From Companilactobacillus halodurans (GTDB lineage Bacteria; Bacillota; Bacilli; Lactobacillales; Lactobacillaceae): DNA of 64,000 bases. The stretch covers positions 1-64,000 of the forward strand of contig NZ_VDFP01000013.1 of NCBI RefSeq assembly GCF_009600985.1, written 5' to 3'. The first letter of the stretch is position 1, and every line of letters begins with the position of its first letter. The notes under the pieces are model-generated. The model saw nothing but the letters and a program-made list of their open reading frames with translations. It was not told the origin of the DNA and searched no databases. Positions 26,171 to 34,940 of the stretch are shown here, in pieces. The position numbers and the translations under genes are program-made.

Positions 26171-26323
26171 AAATAAAACCTCCATTACCTTTGATATTTT
26201 AATCATAATCCAATCAATCAAAAGATGCATAAAGAATCATAAGCCTTTAAGAAGATATTTTATTGCCAAAAGTGCGATAATGTAATCGGAAACAATAATA
26301 TTTCTATGAAAGGGGTTGATGTG

Positions 26324-26557
26324 ATGGCAGGAAAACAACTGACTGTTGAGGAATTAAAAAAATTTAACGGGAAGGACGGTAATCCAGCTTATGTTGCAAT
26401 TGATGGGATTATCTATGATGTTACTGATGTTGATCCTTGGAAAGGTGGAGAACACCATGGTCATGTCGCCGGTCAAGATCTATCGGAAGTAATTGATCAT
26501 GCTCCACACAAGCGTTCTGTTTTAGCAGAGTTGACTGAGGTAGGAACATTAAAATAG
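26324..26557 (+). CDS. Cytochrome b5-like heme/steroid-binding domain protein
   Basis: 77 residues, a stand-alone cytochrome b5-like domain: LKKFNGKDGNPAYVAIDGII, then YDVTDVDPWKGGEHHGHVAGQDLS and DHAPHKRS. In this family the fold can bind heme, but the canonical HPGG ligand motif is altered here to a GGEHHGHVAG arrangement. GGGG lies eight bases before ATG 26324. It may donate electrons to a neighbouring reductase (inference from context only). Confidence 0.8.
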   Translation: MAGKQLTVEELKKFNGKDGNPAYVAIDGIIYDVTDVDPWKGGEHHGHVAGQDLSEVIDHAPHKRSVLAELTEVGTLK

Positions 26558-26570
26558 ATCATAAACAAAA

Positions 26571-26604
26571 AACATGAATTGAACTTTTGATTCATGCTTT
26601 TTTT
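26571..26604 (+). terminator. Terminator after cytochrome b5-like gene
   Basis: CATGAAT and ATTCATG arms then a T run. The following gene's GGGGG ribosome site begins immediately after the T run, so the next gene depends on read-through or on a promoter within the element. Confidence 0.75.
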
Positions 26605-26616
26605 GGGGGTACTTAT

Positions 26617-27288
26617 ATGGCAACAACAATTGTATTTGGCGCAGACAGTGGCGTCGGTTTAGAAATAGCAAAGGAATTTGGTCACAACAAGCAAAGAATC
26701 ATTTTAGTAGCCAGAGATCAAGCAAAATTGACTAAGGCAACTGATGATTTAACAATGGATGGCATTACCACAACTAATTATGCTTGCGATGCTAATGATT
26801 TTTCAGCAATCAAAGAAATGATGGACGATTTGACCAAGCGTGACCGCAATATTGAAAATTTAGTATTCAATGTTGGCGATAAACACTTGGACGATGCATT
26901 ATCAAGCGACACTGATTTGATTGAAAAAATCTTTAAGACCAATGTTCTTAGTGCAATTTTTACAGCCAAAGAATTTTTATCCCAGACTGATAAAAAAGCT
27001 CAGCGTTCTATAATTTTCACTGGTGGTGGCGCAGCGATTCATCCTTCTCAAAAAGCTTCAACTTTATCATTAACTAAGGCAGCTTTGAGAAGTTATGCTT
27101 ATACTTTGCATGAAACAGTCAAAGATCAAAATGTTTACGTCGGATTAGTAACGATTCAAGGCATTATTGGAGATAGTCCCGAAATGGCACCAGAAAAAAT
27201 AGCCCCAGTTTATTGGGACTTGCTTAAAAAGCGTGACGATGTTGAGGCTCTCTATCCGGAAAAGATATCTAAATCGGAATTTGATTAA
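26617..27288 (+). CDS. Short-chain dehydrogenase (SDR) family protein
   Basis: 224 residues beginning MATTIVFGADSGVGLEIAKE with a GxxxGxG cofactor turn; FNVGDK replaces the NNAG motif, and the catalytic Tyr of YxxxK appears replaced: the region reads STLSLTKAALRS, leaving a lysine but no tyrosine four residues before it. It may be a degenerate or non-catalytic SDR. The ATG at 26617 follows GGGGG. Its last bases overlap the end of the convergent TetR gene. Confidence 0.78.
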   Translation: MATTIVFGADSGVGLEIAKEFGHNKQRIILVARDQAKLTKATDDLTMDGITTTNYACDANDFSAIKEMMDDLTKRDRNIENLVFNVGDKHLDDALSSDTDLIEKIFKTNVLSAIFTAKEFLSQTDKKAQRSIIFTGGGAAIHPSQKASTLSLTKAALRSYAYTLHETVKDQNVYVGLVTIQGIIGDSPEMAPEKIAPVYWDLLKKRDDVEALYPEKISKSEFD

Positions 27289-27830
27289 AAGATAGTTTTA
27301 ATAATGTCATTAATAATAGTAGAAACTTCCTGATCGGTTAAAATGAATTTTCCATTCAGCCAATCAGTCAAAACGCCAATGATCCCAGAAACCGAAAATG
27401 AAACAAAGGCACGATAGCGTGTATCTTTTTCATCTCCTTGTTCTTCGATCATTATTTTTTTGATAAAAATGTCTTTGATTGAATTGATGATGTCGCGTCC
27501 ATGAGTATCGCGAATCAACAATTGAAAGACAGTTTTATGAGTCGAGATATAGCTGATTAGACTATTAGAGAGCGCTTGAAAATTAGGACTGTCCTGAGTA
27601 TCAGGGTAATTTTCATCAAAAAGTTCGGTTAAATCATTGATGATTTTTGAGATGAGCTGATCATAAAGATCATAAGTATCTTTATAGTGAATATAAAAGG
27701 TGCCACGGCCAATATTAGCCTTGCGAGTAATTTCGGCAACAGAAATTTTGTTCATCGGTTTCTCTTTTAATAAATCAATAAAAATATTTGTAATGAGTTC
27801 TTGGGTCTTCTGGGTTCTAATGTCGGTCAT
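27285..27830 (-). CDS. TetR-family transcriptional regulator
   Basis: 181 residues. The N-terminal helix-turn-helix (about 27-50) contains ISVAEITRKANIGRGTFYIHYKD, the standard TetR recognition helix with TFYxHF/Y. The C-terminal helical domain would bind the ligand. It is divergent from the large MMPL transporter, its likely target; a 6-bp inverted repeat lies in between. Confidence 0.88.
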   Translation of the reverse strand: MTDIRTQKTQELITNIFIDLLKEKPMNKISVAEITRKANIGRGTFYIHYKDTYDLYDQLISKIINDLTELFDENYPDTQDSPNFQALSNSLISYISTHKTVFQLLIRDTHGRDIINSIKDIFIKKIMIEEQGDEKDTRYRAFVSFSVSGIIGVLTDWLNGKFILTDQEVSTIINDIIKTIF

Positions 27831-27855
27831 ATTAACTCCTGAACAATTTTAGACA

Positions 27856-27877
27856 AAGTGTCAATTAATGAACACTT
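27856..27877. promoter_or_regulatory. Candidate TetR operator
   Basis: AAGTGT-N10-ACACTT, followed by further GTGTTCA/TTGGCACT half-sites through about 27960. It lies in the divergent TetR/MMPL promoter region. Confidence 0.5.
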
Positions 27878-27989
27878 GGCACTAAATTGTATATTGTCAC
27901 ATTAATTTTTTAATATTATAGTAGAGTATGCTGATTTTATCAACAGGTGTTCAGTAAAATAAAAATATTTATGAATTGGGGTCTTTATA

Positions 27990-30900
27990 TTGAAATCTTT
28001 TAAGAATCCACGTCATATCTTAACGTTAATAGCTTGGATAATAATTGTCCTTGTAGCAATTTTTGCATTGCCAAATATTAGCCAGCTAGTTAAGGAAAAC
28101 GGACAGATCACTGTTCCGGACTCTTATGAAAGTGAGGTAGCCAGTCGTGTAGGGGATAAATATTCCGGTACGAAAGCTACTCAACTGACACTGGTCTATC
28201 ACAGTGATAATGCTTTAACTAATGGACAAAAGCATTCAATTAATAAAAAGGTTCATAAACTTAATAATAATAAGGGGAATCTACATATTGATTCCATTAC
28301 TTCCGTGGCTGATAGTCCCGAAAGCAGTGCGCAATTAATTTCCAAAAATAAGAAAACAGAATTAGTTTTAGTGAATGTTAAGGGACGTTCTAATTTACAA
28401 ACTAAAGCTAAAAAAATTGAAAATAAGGCTAAAGTATCCGGCTTAAAGACTTATACGACCGGTGAAGACCTACTTTCTGATGTTTTCTCTGATACAACTG
28501 AAAAGGGACTGCAAAAGACTGAGATAATTGCGGCTATCTTCATCTTTATCGTTTTGGTCTTAGTCTTCAGATCAGTGATTATTCCTATTATATCGCTTCT
28601 GACAGTAGGAGTTTCATTTATTGTATCTTTGAGTGTCGTTATGAATGCGGCTCAATACTTTAATTTCCCAATTTCTGACTTCACGCAAGTCTTCTTAGTT
28701 GTTGTTCTCTTTGGTATTGGTACTGATTACAATATCTTGCTATACAACAAGTTCAAAGAAGAACTAGCGACAAATGATGATGCAGATGCGGCCGCGATAA
28801 CGACTCGTAAGACTGCTGGTAAGACTTTGCTTTATAGTGGTCTTTCAGTTCTAATTGGTTTTACAGTTCTCTCGCTTGCTAAATTCTCATTCTATCAATC
28901 AGCTGTCGGCGTTGCTATTGGTATCGCTGTCTTGATTCCAGTCTTGTTGACTTTGAATATCTTCTTCATGTCAGCTTTAGGCAAAAAGATGTTTTGGCCA
29001 TCAAAGAACTGGGCTGAAAACAATAACAGTAAGTTATGGCATGGCCTATCCAGTGCTGCCATCGCTCGTCCAGTTATTTTAATGGGCTTGATTTTAATCA
29101 TCGGAGCTGCTTTTGCTTTGACGAACAGTTCACAGCTCAATTTCAATACAGCTGATGAAGTTCCAAATTCTGACCCTGCAAAGCAAGGCTACTTACAAGT
29201 TCAAAAGGACTTTTCTAAGGGTATGGCTGGTCCAACGACACTTTATATCAAGAGTGATAAATCATTGGCTAACCAAACTGATTTGGGCACAATTGATGAT
29301 TTAACTAGTTACATCAAAAAAGAACCCGGTGTTAAAAAGGTTATGTCTGTGACACAACCAATGAATAAGAAAATTGATGCTTTATATTTGAAGGATCAAT
29401 TAAAGACGGTCAATTCTGGTTTGGCCAAATCTCAAAAAGGTTTGAAACAAATTTCTACTGGCTTGAACAGTGCTAACCAACAATTGACGGCTGCTGATGT
29501 TTCTGGCAACTTGTCACAAGTTCAAACTTTGGCTGATGGAACGCAACAATTAGCTAGCGGTTCAGCACAATTAGATTCTGGTATCGGTCAATACTTGAAT
29601 GGCTCGACTCAAGTAAACTCCGGCTTAACGCAATTGCAAGCTGGTTCTGGTACTTTGCAAAGTTCAGTTAGTCAAATTGCTTCAGGCAGCAACCAACTAA
29701 ACTCACAAATGTCTTCTGTTACAAGTCAAATCAGTTCATTGACTAGTTTGATGAGTCAGATGGAACCATTGTTGGCTCAATCTGGGTCTTCAGTTAACAC
29801 AGCTCAAATGGCTCAATTGCCAAGCATGATCAGTCAATTCGAATCAGGCGTTTCACAATTGAACTCAGCTATCAATCAGTTGAATGCTTCGGTTCCAACT
29901 TTGACTAGCGGAATCGACCAAGCTGCTGCTGGTAGCAATCAATTAGTTGCTACAAATTCAGAGTTATCCAGTGCTTCTTCACAAGTAGCTAGCGGTGCTT
30001 CCACTGTTAATACTGGTGTTCAAACAATGAATACTCAAATGCAACAACTTGGAACACAAGTTACTCAATTACAAAGTGGCTTAAGTTCAGCTGTTGATGG
30101 TATCAACCAAGTTCAACAAGGTTCACAAACTGTTTCATCTTATCTAACAGGTTTGAAGAATTCTTACTTAGGCGACAAGCTTTACGTTCCTAAGGCACAA
30201 ATCAAAGATGGCACTCTAGATGAATCATTCGACAATTACTTATCGAAGAATAAGAAGATTGCTCAAGTAACAATCGTCTTGAAAGATGATCCAGCTAGTC
30301 AGTCTGCTACTAAGGTTATGAGAAGACTTCGTTCAGATGTTAAATCGAAAGTGAAGAATACTTCATTATCAGATGACCAAGTTGTCTTTGGTGGACAAAC
30401 TTCTTCAACAACTGACCTAGAAAAATTATCTCAATCTGACTTTAAGAGAACAGCTGTCATTATGATTATTGGTATCGGAATTGCTTTAATCTTCGTTACA
30501 AGATCGATTATGCAACCATTCATGATTATTTTGACTCTCTTGATTGCTTATATCACATCGTTAGGAATCACTAGATGGTTATCTGGCTTGTTCATCGGTA
30601 AGTCATTATTGACTTGGAATACGCCATTCTTCACCTTTATCATGTTAGTTGCTTTAGGTGTTGATTACAGTATTTTCTTGATGACGAGATATCGGGCTGA
30701 GTCGGCGAACCTGAATATGAAGGCGCGTGTTGCATGTATCCTTTCTGCAGCTACCTTCATTGGTACGGTTGTTATCTCAGCGGTAATTATCTTGAGTGGT
30801 ACTTTCGCTGCTTTGATTCCATCAGGCGTTATGACTTTGATTCAAGTGGCAATCGGTGTAATTGTTGGTTTGATCATTATTCTTTTGACCTTGCCAATTA

Positions 30901-31013
30901 TGATGTCTGCTTATATCAAATTGACTTACATGCCAGGTGGCAATAAGAAACAAAAGAAATCTAAGGATAATAGTTCTGATGTTTCTGATACTGATAAAAA
31001 GGTAACAGATTAA
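27990..31013 (+). CDS. MMPL/RND-type membrane transporter
   Basis: 1007 residues from a TTG start with GGGG upstream. Helix 1 is near residues 9-27, then a large extracellular domain and two sets of membrane helices (about 170-390 and 800-965). The conserved Asp-Tyr pairs of MMPL proton-relay helices are visible in GIGTDYNILLY and GVDYSIFLMTRY. The second extracellular domain (about 400-780) contains a long heptad-like tract with repeated QLASGS/QLNSG units, as in YhgE/Pip-type proteins. It is probably an exporter of lipids or toxic compounds controlled by the divergent TetR. The family-1 element copy C starts two bases after the stop. Confidence 0.88.
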   Translation: MKSFKNPRHILTLIAWIIIVLVAIFALPNISQLVKENGQITVPDSYESEVASRVGDKYSGTKATQLTLVYHSDNALTNGQKHSINKKVHKLNNNKGNLHIDSITSVADSPESSAQLISKNKKTELVLVNVKGRSNLQTKAKKIENKAKVSGLKTYTTGEDLLSDVFSDTTEKGLQKTEIIAAIFIFIVLVLVFRSVIIPIISLLTVGVSFIVSLSVVMNAAQYFNFPISDFTQVFLVVVLFGIGTDYNILLYNKFKEELATNDDADAAAITTRKTAGKTLLYSGLSVLIGFTVLSLAKFSFYQSAVGVAIGIAVLIPVLLTLNIFFMSALGKKMFWPSKNWAENNNSKLWHGLSSAAIARPVILMGLILIIGAAFALTNSSQLNFNTADEVPNSDPAKQGYLQVQKDFSKGMAGPTTLYIKSDKSLANQTDLGTIDDLTSYIKKEPGVKKVMSVTQPMNKKIDALYLKDQLKTVNSGLAKSQKGLKQISTGLNSANQQLTAADVSGNLSQVQTLADGTQQLASGSAQLDSGIGQYLNGSTQVNSGLTQLQAGSGTLQSSVSQIASGSNQLNSQMSSVTSQISSLTSLMSQMEPLLAQSGSSVNTAQMAQLPSMISQFESGVSQLNSAINQLNASVPTLTSGIDQAAAGSNQLVATNSELSSASSQVASGASTVNTGVQTMNTQMQQLGTQVTQLQSGLSSAVDGINQVQQGSQTVSSYLTGLKNSYLGDKLYVPKAQIKDGTLDESFDNYLSKNKKIAQVTIVLKDDPASQSATKVMRRLRSDVKSKVKNTSLSDDQVVFGGQTSSTTDLEKLSQSDFKRTAVIMIIGIGIALIFVTRSIMQPFMIILTLLIAYITSLGITRWLSGLFIGKSLLTWNTPFFTFIMLVALGVDYSIFLMTRYRAESANLNMKARVACILSAATFIGTVVISAVIILSGTFAALIPSGVMTLIQVAIGVIVGLIIILLTLPIMMSAYIKLTYMPGGNKKQKKSKDNSSDVSDTDKKVTD

Positions 31014-31014
31014 A

Positions 31015-31177
31015 TTCCGTCCTCCGCAAGAAAGCCGATTTGGCTGGAGCGTAGTGGGCACGACTTTAAGCCTTTGCCAAATACAGGCAAAGTCTTAAAG
31101 CTCGGCCTTCTTCTAAGCAATAAATTGCTAAGAAGAATTTCACTACTGAGCCAATCGGCTTTCTTGCTCCGGACTGG
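31015..31177 (+). repeat. Family-1 element, copy C
   Basis: Begins ATTCCGTCCTCC immediately after the MMPL stop codon. Closing stem GCAAGAAAGCCGATT (31026-31040) is perfectly complementary to 31153-31167. Arm 1 CTTTAAGCCTTTGCC pairs with GGCAAAGTCTTAAAG; arm 2 CTTCTAAGCAAT pairs with ATTGCTAAGAAG. It ends TCCGGACTGG. There is no inverted partner at this locus; a terminator follows at 31238-31280. Confidence 0.85.
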
Positions 31178-31237
31178 TGAACTGGTTATTATCTGGATTT
31201 TTTTAAAGATAAGTTCATAAAAGATTTAAAAATATAG

Positions 31238-31280
31238 CATCTATTTAGAGTTCATTAAAATTCTGAATAGATGTTTTTTT
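31238..31280 (+). terminator. Terminator downstream of element copy C
   Basis: CATCTATTTAGA and TCTGAATAGATG arms with a T run. Confidence 0.75.
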
Positions 31281-31298
31281 GTTGTGTAGAATAAGTTT

Positions 31299-31541
31299 TT
31301 ATTTTAGGTTTCTGCCATAAACTGCTTTGAAGGTTAAATCGTCCATTTTATAGATGTCGTCTTTGTGGTCTTTGATTAGGACTACTAGCCATTCGTTTTC
31401 TTGGAAATCTTGTGATTCGATGTATTCTTTGGCTGAATTTTGGTCATAATCGGTGCAGGTTACTAGTAGGTCGATTAGTTTTTTAGTGTTTCCATTTTGA
31501 TATTGAGCGGCGAAGTATTTTGGTTGGTTATTTTCTGACAT
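31299..31541 (-). CDS. Small uncharacterised acidic protein
   Basis: 80 residues with a clear GGAGG site seven bases before ATG. Soluble, no recognised family. It contains KLIDLLVTCTDYDQNSAKEY and ends YGRNLK. It converges with the MMPL/element C terminator and is divergent from pepN. No function assigned. Confidence 0.6.
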   Translation of the reverse strand: MSENNQPKYFAAQYQNGNTKKLIDLLVTCTDYDQNSAKEYIESQDFQENEWLVVLIKDHKDDIYKMDDLTFKAVYGRNLK

Positions 31542-31693
31542 TTTTTGTCCTCCGAATATTTTTGTTTAGTTCTTCTCTTAATTGTATGCCAGTGTTATTT
31601 TAGTTCAAATCGCTTCCTTTTTATTGAAACCTTGATAACGTTAAGATTATAATTAATTAGAAGTAAATTAAAATATAATTAAAAGGGGAACTT

Positions 31694-34228
31694 ATGACTG
31701 AAATAAAACGTTTTTATGATAAATTTCAACCAAGTCGCTATGATATTTTTCTTGATATCGATCGTGGTACTAAGAAAATTACTGGTAAAACAGTTATCGA
31801 TGGTGACGCTAAAGAAGAATCCATTTCAATTCACCAAAAGTATTTGAAGATTGAAACTGTTCAAGCTGATGGCAAGGATGTTCCATTCACTACTGATGAT
31901 GACAATGATGCTATCAACATTGAGTTATCTAAAGCGGGTGACACTACTTTAGCAATTACTTACCATGCTGCTTTGACTGATTCAATGATGGGTATTTATC
32001 CTTCATATTATGAGGTTAATGGCGAAAAGAAGCAGATTATCGGTACGCAATTCGAGACTACTTTTGCTCGTCAAGCTTTCCCTTGTATCGATGAACCTGA
32101 GGCTAAGGCTAAATTTGATCTTGCTATCAAGTTCGATGAACAACCTGGCGAAACGATTCTCGCTAACATGCCTGAAATCAGAACTGAAAATGGTATCCAC
32201 TATTTCGATACAACTGTTAAGATGTCAACTTACCTTATTGCTTTTGCCTTTGGTGATCTTCAAAGCAAGATTACTAAGACTAAGAGTGGCGTTGAAGTTG
32301 GTGTCTTCGCAACTAAAGCTCATAAAGCAAATGAACTCGACTTCGCCTTAGATATTGCTAAGCGTGCAATCGAATTCTATGAAGACTTCTATCAAACACC
32401 TTATCCACTAGCACATTCTTGGCAATTAGCATTACCTGACTTTTCAGCCGGTGCCATGGAAAACTGGGGTCTTGTCACATATCGTGAAGCTTACTTGATG
32501 GTCGACCCTGACAACACAGCCCTTGATACCAAGCAACTCGTTGCCACAGTCATCACCCACGAATTAGCTCACCAATGGTTTGGTGATTTAGTAACCATGA
32601 AGTGGTGGGACAACCTTTGGTTAAATGAGAGTTTTGCTAACATGATGGAATACGTCGCTGCCGATGCTTTGGAACCTGACTGGCATGTTTGGGAGATGTT
32701 CCAAACATCTGATGTTCCAGCCGCTTTGCAACGTGACGCTACAGATGGTGTTCAATCGGTTCACGTTCAAGTTAATAACCCTGCTGAAATCGATGCTTTG
32801 TTCGACTCTGCTATCGTCTACGCTAAGGGTGCAAGAATGCTAGTTATGGTTCGGGCCTTGTTGGGTGACGACAACTTACGTAAAGGTTTGAAGAAGTACT
32901 TTGAAGCTCATAAATACAGCAATGCTCAAGGTGATGACCTTTGGGATGCCTTAGGCGATGCATCAGGTATCGACGTTGGTTCAATCATGCACTCATGGTT
33001 GGAACAACCTGGTTATCCAGTAGTTAACGCCAGTGTCGTCGATGGCAAGATTAAGTTGTCGCAACAACAATTCTTCATTGGTGAAGGCAAGGATAAAGGT
33101 CGTCAATGGCAAATTCCTTTGAACAGTAATTATGGTGCTGCTCCTAAGATTATGGCTGATAAAGAAGTTACCATCGATGACTATAAGAAATTACGTCAAG
33201 ATAGCAATGAACCATTCCGCTTGAATGTCGGCAACAATTCTCACTTTATCGTTAAATACGATGATACATTGATGAAAGATATCTTAGATAATCTTGATTC
33301 AATTGATGCCATTTCACAATTGGGAATCTTGCAAGATCTTCGTTTGTTGGCTGATGCTCGTGAAATCTCTTATGCTTCGATTGTTCCATTGTTAGCTAAA
33401 TTTGCTCAAAGTCATTCAACTGTTGTCAATGCAGCTTTGTATCGTGTTGCTAACAACTTGAAGAAGTTCGTCAAACCTGATTCTGCTGAAGAAAAAGCTT
33501 TGAGAGAACTCTTTGACAAGTTGAGTGCTGACCAAGTAGAACGTTTAGGTTGGACTCAAAAAGATGGTGAATCTAACGATGACCAATTGACTCGTCCTTA
33601 TGTTTTGAATGCGGCTCTTTATGCTCAAAATAAGAAAGCTATCTCTGATGCCCATGATTTATTCACAGCTAACAAGGATAATCTTGGCGGCATTTCAGCT
33701 GACGTTCGTTTGTTGATTCTAAGAAATGAAGTTAAGAATTACGGCAATGCTGACTTATTCGACCAATTGTTGTCAGATTACCGCAAGTCATCAGACCCAA
33801 GTTATAAAGCTGATTTATCCGTAGCTTTGACAAGTACGCCTGATGCTTCGTTGATTAAGAAATTAATCAGCAAGTTTGAAGATGCCGACACGATCAAGCC
33901 ACAAGATTTGCGTTCATGGTATCGTGGAACTTTGGCTAACGACAAGGCTCAACAAGCTGCTTGGGACTGGATTAGAAATGACTGGTCATGGCTTGAAGAT
34001 ACTGTCGGTGGAGACATGGAATTCTCAACTTACATCACAGTTACTTCCAATATTTTCCATACACCAGAACGTTTGCAAGAGTTCAAAGACTTCTTTGAAC
34101 CTAAGGTCAATACACCTGGACTAACTCGTGAAATTCAAATGGATATTAGTATTGTTGAAACTAATGTTAAATTGATTGAAGACGAGAAAGACGCTGTGAA
34201 TGCAGCTGTCAGTTCTGCTATCAAATAA
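31694..34228 (+). CDS. pepN: Aminopeptidase N (lysyl aminopeptidase, M1 family)
   Basis: 844 residues, matching the roughly 845 of lactic acid bacterial PepN. Zinc metallopeptidase: GAMENWG exopeptidase motif at 253-259, zinc ligands His289 and His293 with catalytic Glu290 in HELAH, third ligand Glu312 in WLNESFA. Cytoplasmic; removes N-terminal residues from peptides taken up during growth on protein. AAAAGGGG ribosome site. Codon use is strongly biased, as for a highly expressed gene. It is followed by the D-T2-E repeat composite. Confidence 0.95.
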   Translation: MTEIKRFYDKFQPSRYDIFLDIDRGTKKITGKTVIDGDAKEESISIHQKYLKIETVQADGKDVPFTTDDDNDAINIELSKAGDTTLAITYHAALTDSMMGIYPSYYEVNGEKKQIIGTQFETTFARQAFPCIDEPEAKAKFDLAIKFDEQPGETILANMPEIRTENGIHYFDTTVKMSTYLIAFAFGDLQSKITKTKSGVEVGVFATKAHKANELDFALDIAKRAIEFYEDFYQTPYPLAHSWQLALPDFSAGAMENWGLVTYREAYLMVDPDNTALDTKQLVATVITHELAHQWFGDLVTMKWWDNLWLNESFANMMEYVAADALEPDWHVWEMFQTSDVPAALQRDATDGVQSVHVQVNNPAEIDALFDSAIVYAKGARMLVMVRALLGDDNLRKGLKKYFEAHKYSNAQGDDLWDALGDASGIDVGSIMHSWLEQPGYPVVNASVVDGKIKLSQQQFFIGEGKDKGRQWQIPLNSNYGAAPKIMADKEVTIDDYKKLRQDSNEPFRLNVGNNSHFIVKYDDTLMKDILDNLDSIDAISQLGILQDLRLLADAREISYASIVPLLAKFAQSHSTVVNAALYRVANNLKKFVKPDSAEEKALRELFDKLSADQVERLGWTQKDGESNDDQLTRPYVLNAALYAQNKKAISDAHDLFTANKDNLGGISADVRLLILRNEVKNYGNADLFDQLLSDYRKSSDPSYKADLSVALTSTPDASLIKKLISKFEDADTIKPQDLRSWYRGTLANDKAQQAAWDWIRNDWSWLEDTVGGDMEFSTYITVTSNIFHTPERLQEFKDFFEPKVNTPGLTREIQMDISIVETNVKLIEDEKDAVNAAVSSAIK

Positions 34229-34284
34229 TTTATAAAATTATTAACCTCTGGGATTGCTAAATGGTTCTTTTATAAGTTAGGTTA

Positions 34285-34456
34285 GTGTAGGATGCCGTCG
34301 TCCGTTCTGCTTTGTGGACGCTGGAACGTACTGGACGCAACTTTAAGCCAATTCCAAAACCGGGAATTGTCAAAAAGTTCGGTCTTGTACTAAGCGATAA
34401 ATCGCTAAGTACAATTTCAGTACTGAGCATCCACAAAGCTGCCACTCCCGACTGGA
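34285..34456 (+). repeat. Family-1 element, copy D
   Basis: Closely matches copy A. Closing stem GCTTTGTGGACGCT (34309-34322) with AGCATCCACAAAGC (34426-34439), one mismatch; arm 1 with CAATTCC/GGAATTG; arm 2 TTGTACTAAGCGAT pairs with ATCGCTAAGTACAA, a compensated change from copy A's TTTCATT/AATGAAA. It starts 56 bases after the pepN stop. Confidence 0.85.
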
Positions 34457-34494
34457 TAACGTCATTTATTGTTTATTTCAAATAATTTTAAATC

Positions 34495-34548
34495 AAAATA
34501 ACCTCCATTTAGATAATAGTTTATCGACTATATCTAAATGGAGGTTTT
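34495..34548. terminator. Bidirectional terminator T2 inside the D-E composite
   Basis: AACCTCCATTTAGATA pairs with TATCTAAATGGAGGTT. Same loop as T1 but a different, still complementary, lower stem. Confidence 0.85.
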
Positions 34549-34589
34549 CTTTTTTTTTACTTGAGATGTTAAAAATAAAACCACAATTC

Positions 34590-34744
34590 AGTCCGGAATA
34601 GCAAAGCAAATTGGCTCAGATGTGAAATCATTCTTAGCAATTTATTGCTTAGAATGAGGCCGAGCTTTAAGACTTTTCCCGAACTTGGAAAAGGCTTAAA
34701 GTCGTGCCCACATCGTTCCAGCCATGCTATGGAGGACGACATAT
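34590..34744 (-). repeat. Family-1 element, copy E (minus orientation)
   Basis: Mirror of copy D. Arms are intact (CTTTTCC core; AAGCAATAAATTGCTTAG core) but one side of the closing stem has lost about nine bases relative to copy B, leaving TAGCA/TGCTA plus GGCT/AGCC pairing. It is probably a decaying copy. Confidence 0.8.
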
Positions 34745-34940
34745 TACACTAACTCAGCTTAGTAATCCCAAAATTTCTTCATTAAATAGGTGTTTAAACA
34801 ATATAGACAAAAAAAGGTAATCAAGGGGTCAATTCTCGGAATGAAAGCGTTCATATTATTTATTAATATATAAATAGGAAATAAAGTATCATTTATATAT
34901 TTTTTATAACTTTAAGGGGGCGGGTACTATCAAACGTAAA

